NCBI GenBank assembly: GCA_902475455.1
Contig: CABRZO010000173.1
Span: 1-5,074, forward strand
Reading direction: 5' to 3'
Length of the DNA stretch: 5,074 nucleotides
Origin: an uncultured Eubacteriales bacterium
GTDB taxonomy: Bacteria; Bacillota; Clostridia; Oscillospirales; Oscillospiraceae
The notes under the pieces were generated by a model. That model was not told where the DNA came from. It searched no databases and was given only the letters and a program-made list of their open reading frames with translations. The stretch's first letter is position 1; each line of letters starts with the position of its first letter. The position numbers and the translations under genes were made by a program. Below, in pieces: positions 5,037 to 5,074 of the stretch.

Positions 5037-5074
5037 ATGCCGCCGGGCCGGCGGTGCGGCAGTGTGGAGACCTG
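5037..5074 (+). CDS. Start of an unidentified gene (cut by window end)
   Basis: Only 12 complete codons are present, beginning MPPGRRCGSVET, with no stop before the window ends. The evidence is the ribosome binding site and the position downstream of the transporter operon without an intervening terminator. Such positions often hold a glycosidase, another sugar enzyme or a regulator, but nothing in these residues identifies a family. The GC-rich first codons include GCCGCCGGG, which repeats the 3' arm of the upstream stem-loop. Confidence 0.55.
   Translation, partial: MPPGRRCGSVET

Overview
The window is GC-rich bacterial chromosome with strong AAGGAGG-type ribosome binding sites, sigma-A-like promoters and intrinsic terminators. 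This suggests a high-GC Firmicute of the gut Clostridia (an Oscillospiraceae-like organism such as the Flavonifractor/Intestinimonas/Lawsonibacter group). The taxonomy is inferred from style only, not from a marker gene.

Layout. Positions 1-158 are a cluster of short dispersed repeats. A small Cro/C1-type HTH regulator follows (159-410, +). Next come a second copy of the same repeat element (421-493) and a perfect 14-bp stem-loop terminator (527-568). The terminator sits between the HTH gene and a convergent SGNH/GDSL esterase gene (595-1236, -). A 272-bp divergent intergenic region (1237-1508) carries one recognisable promoter in each direction, a run of A/T tracts, and an inverted repeat at the predicted transcription start of the rightward operon. 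The rightward operon encodes a carbohydrate ABC importer of the CUT1 type: a lipoprotein substrate-binding protein (1509-2888), a structured intergenic region with an intrinsic terminator (2889-3087), a MalF/UgpA-like permease starting at TTG (3088-3999) and a MalG/UgpE-like permease (4012-4896). After 140 bp containing a strong stem-loop, a further ORF with a good ribosome binding site begins at 5037 and runs off the end.

How it works together. The binding protein captures an oligosaccharide or related solute outside the cell and delivers it to the permease heterodimer. No ATPase gene is visible, so energy probably comes from a shared MsmK/UgpC-type ATPase encoded elsewhere. The terminator after the binding-protein gene would give more binding protein than permease. 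The divergent esterase could remove acyl groups from an imported sugar, but only its position suggests this.

The genes belong to well-known families and I see no clearly new biological system. The parts most worth a second look are non-coding: the repeat-flanked HTH gene, the structured leader between the binding protein and permease genes, the operator-like repeat at the operon start, and the competing hairpins in front of the last ORF.
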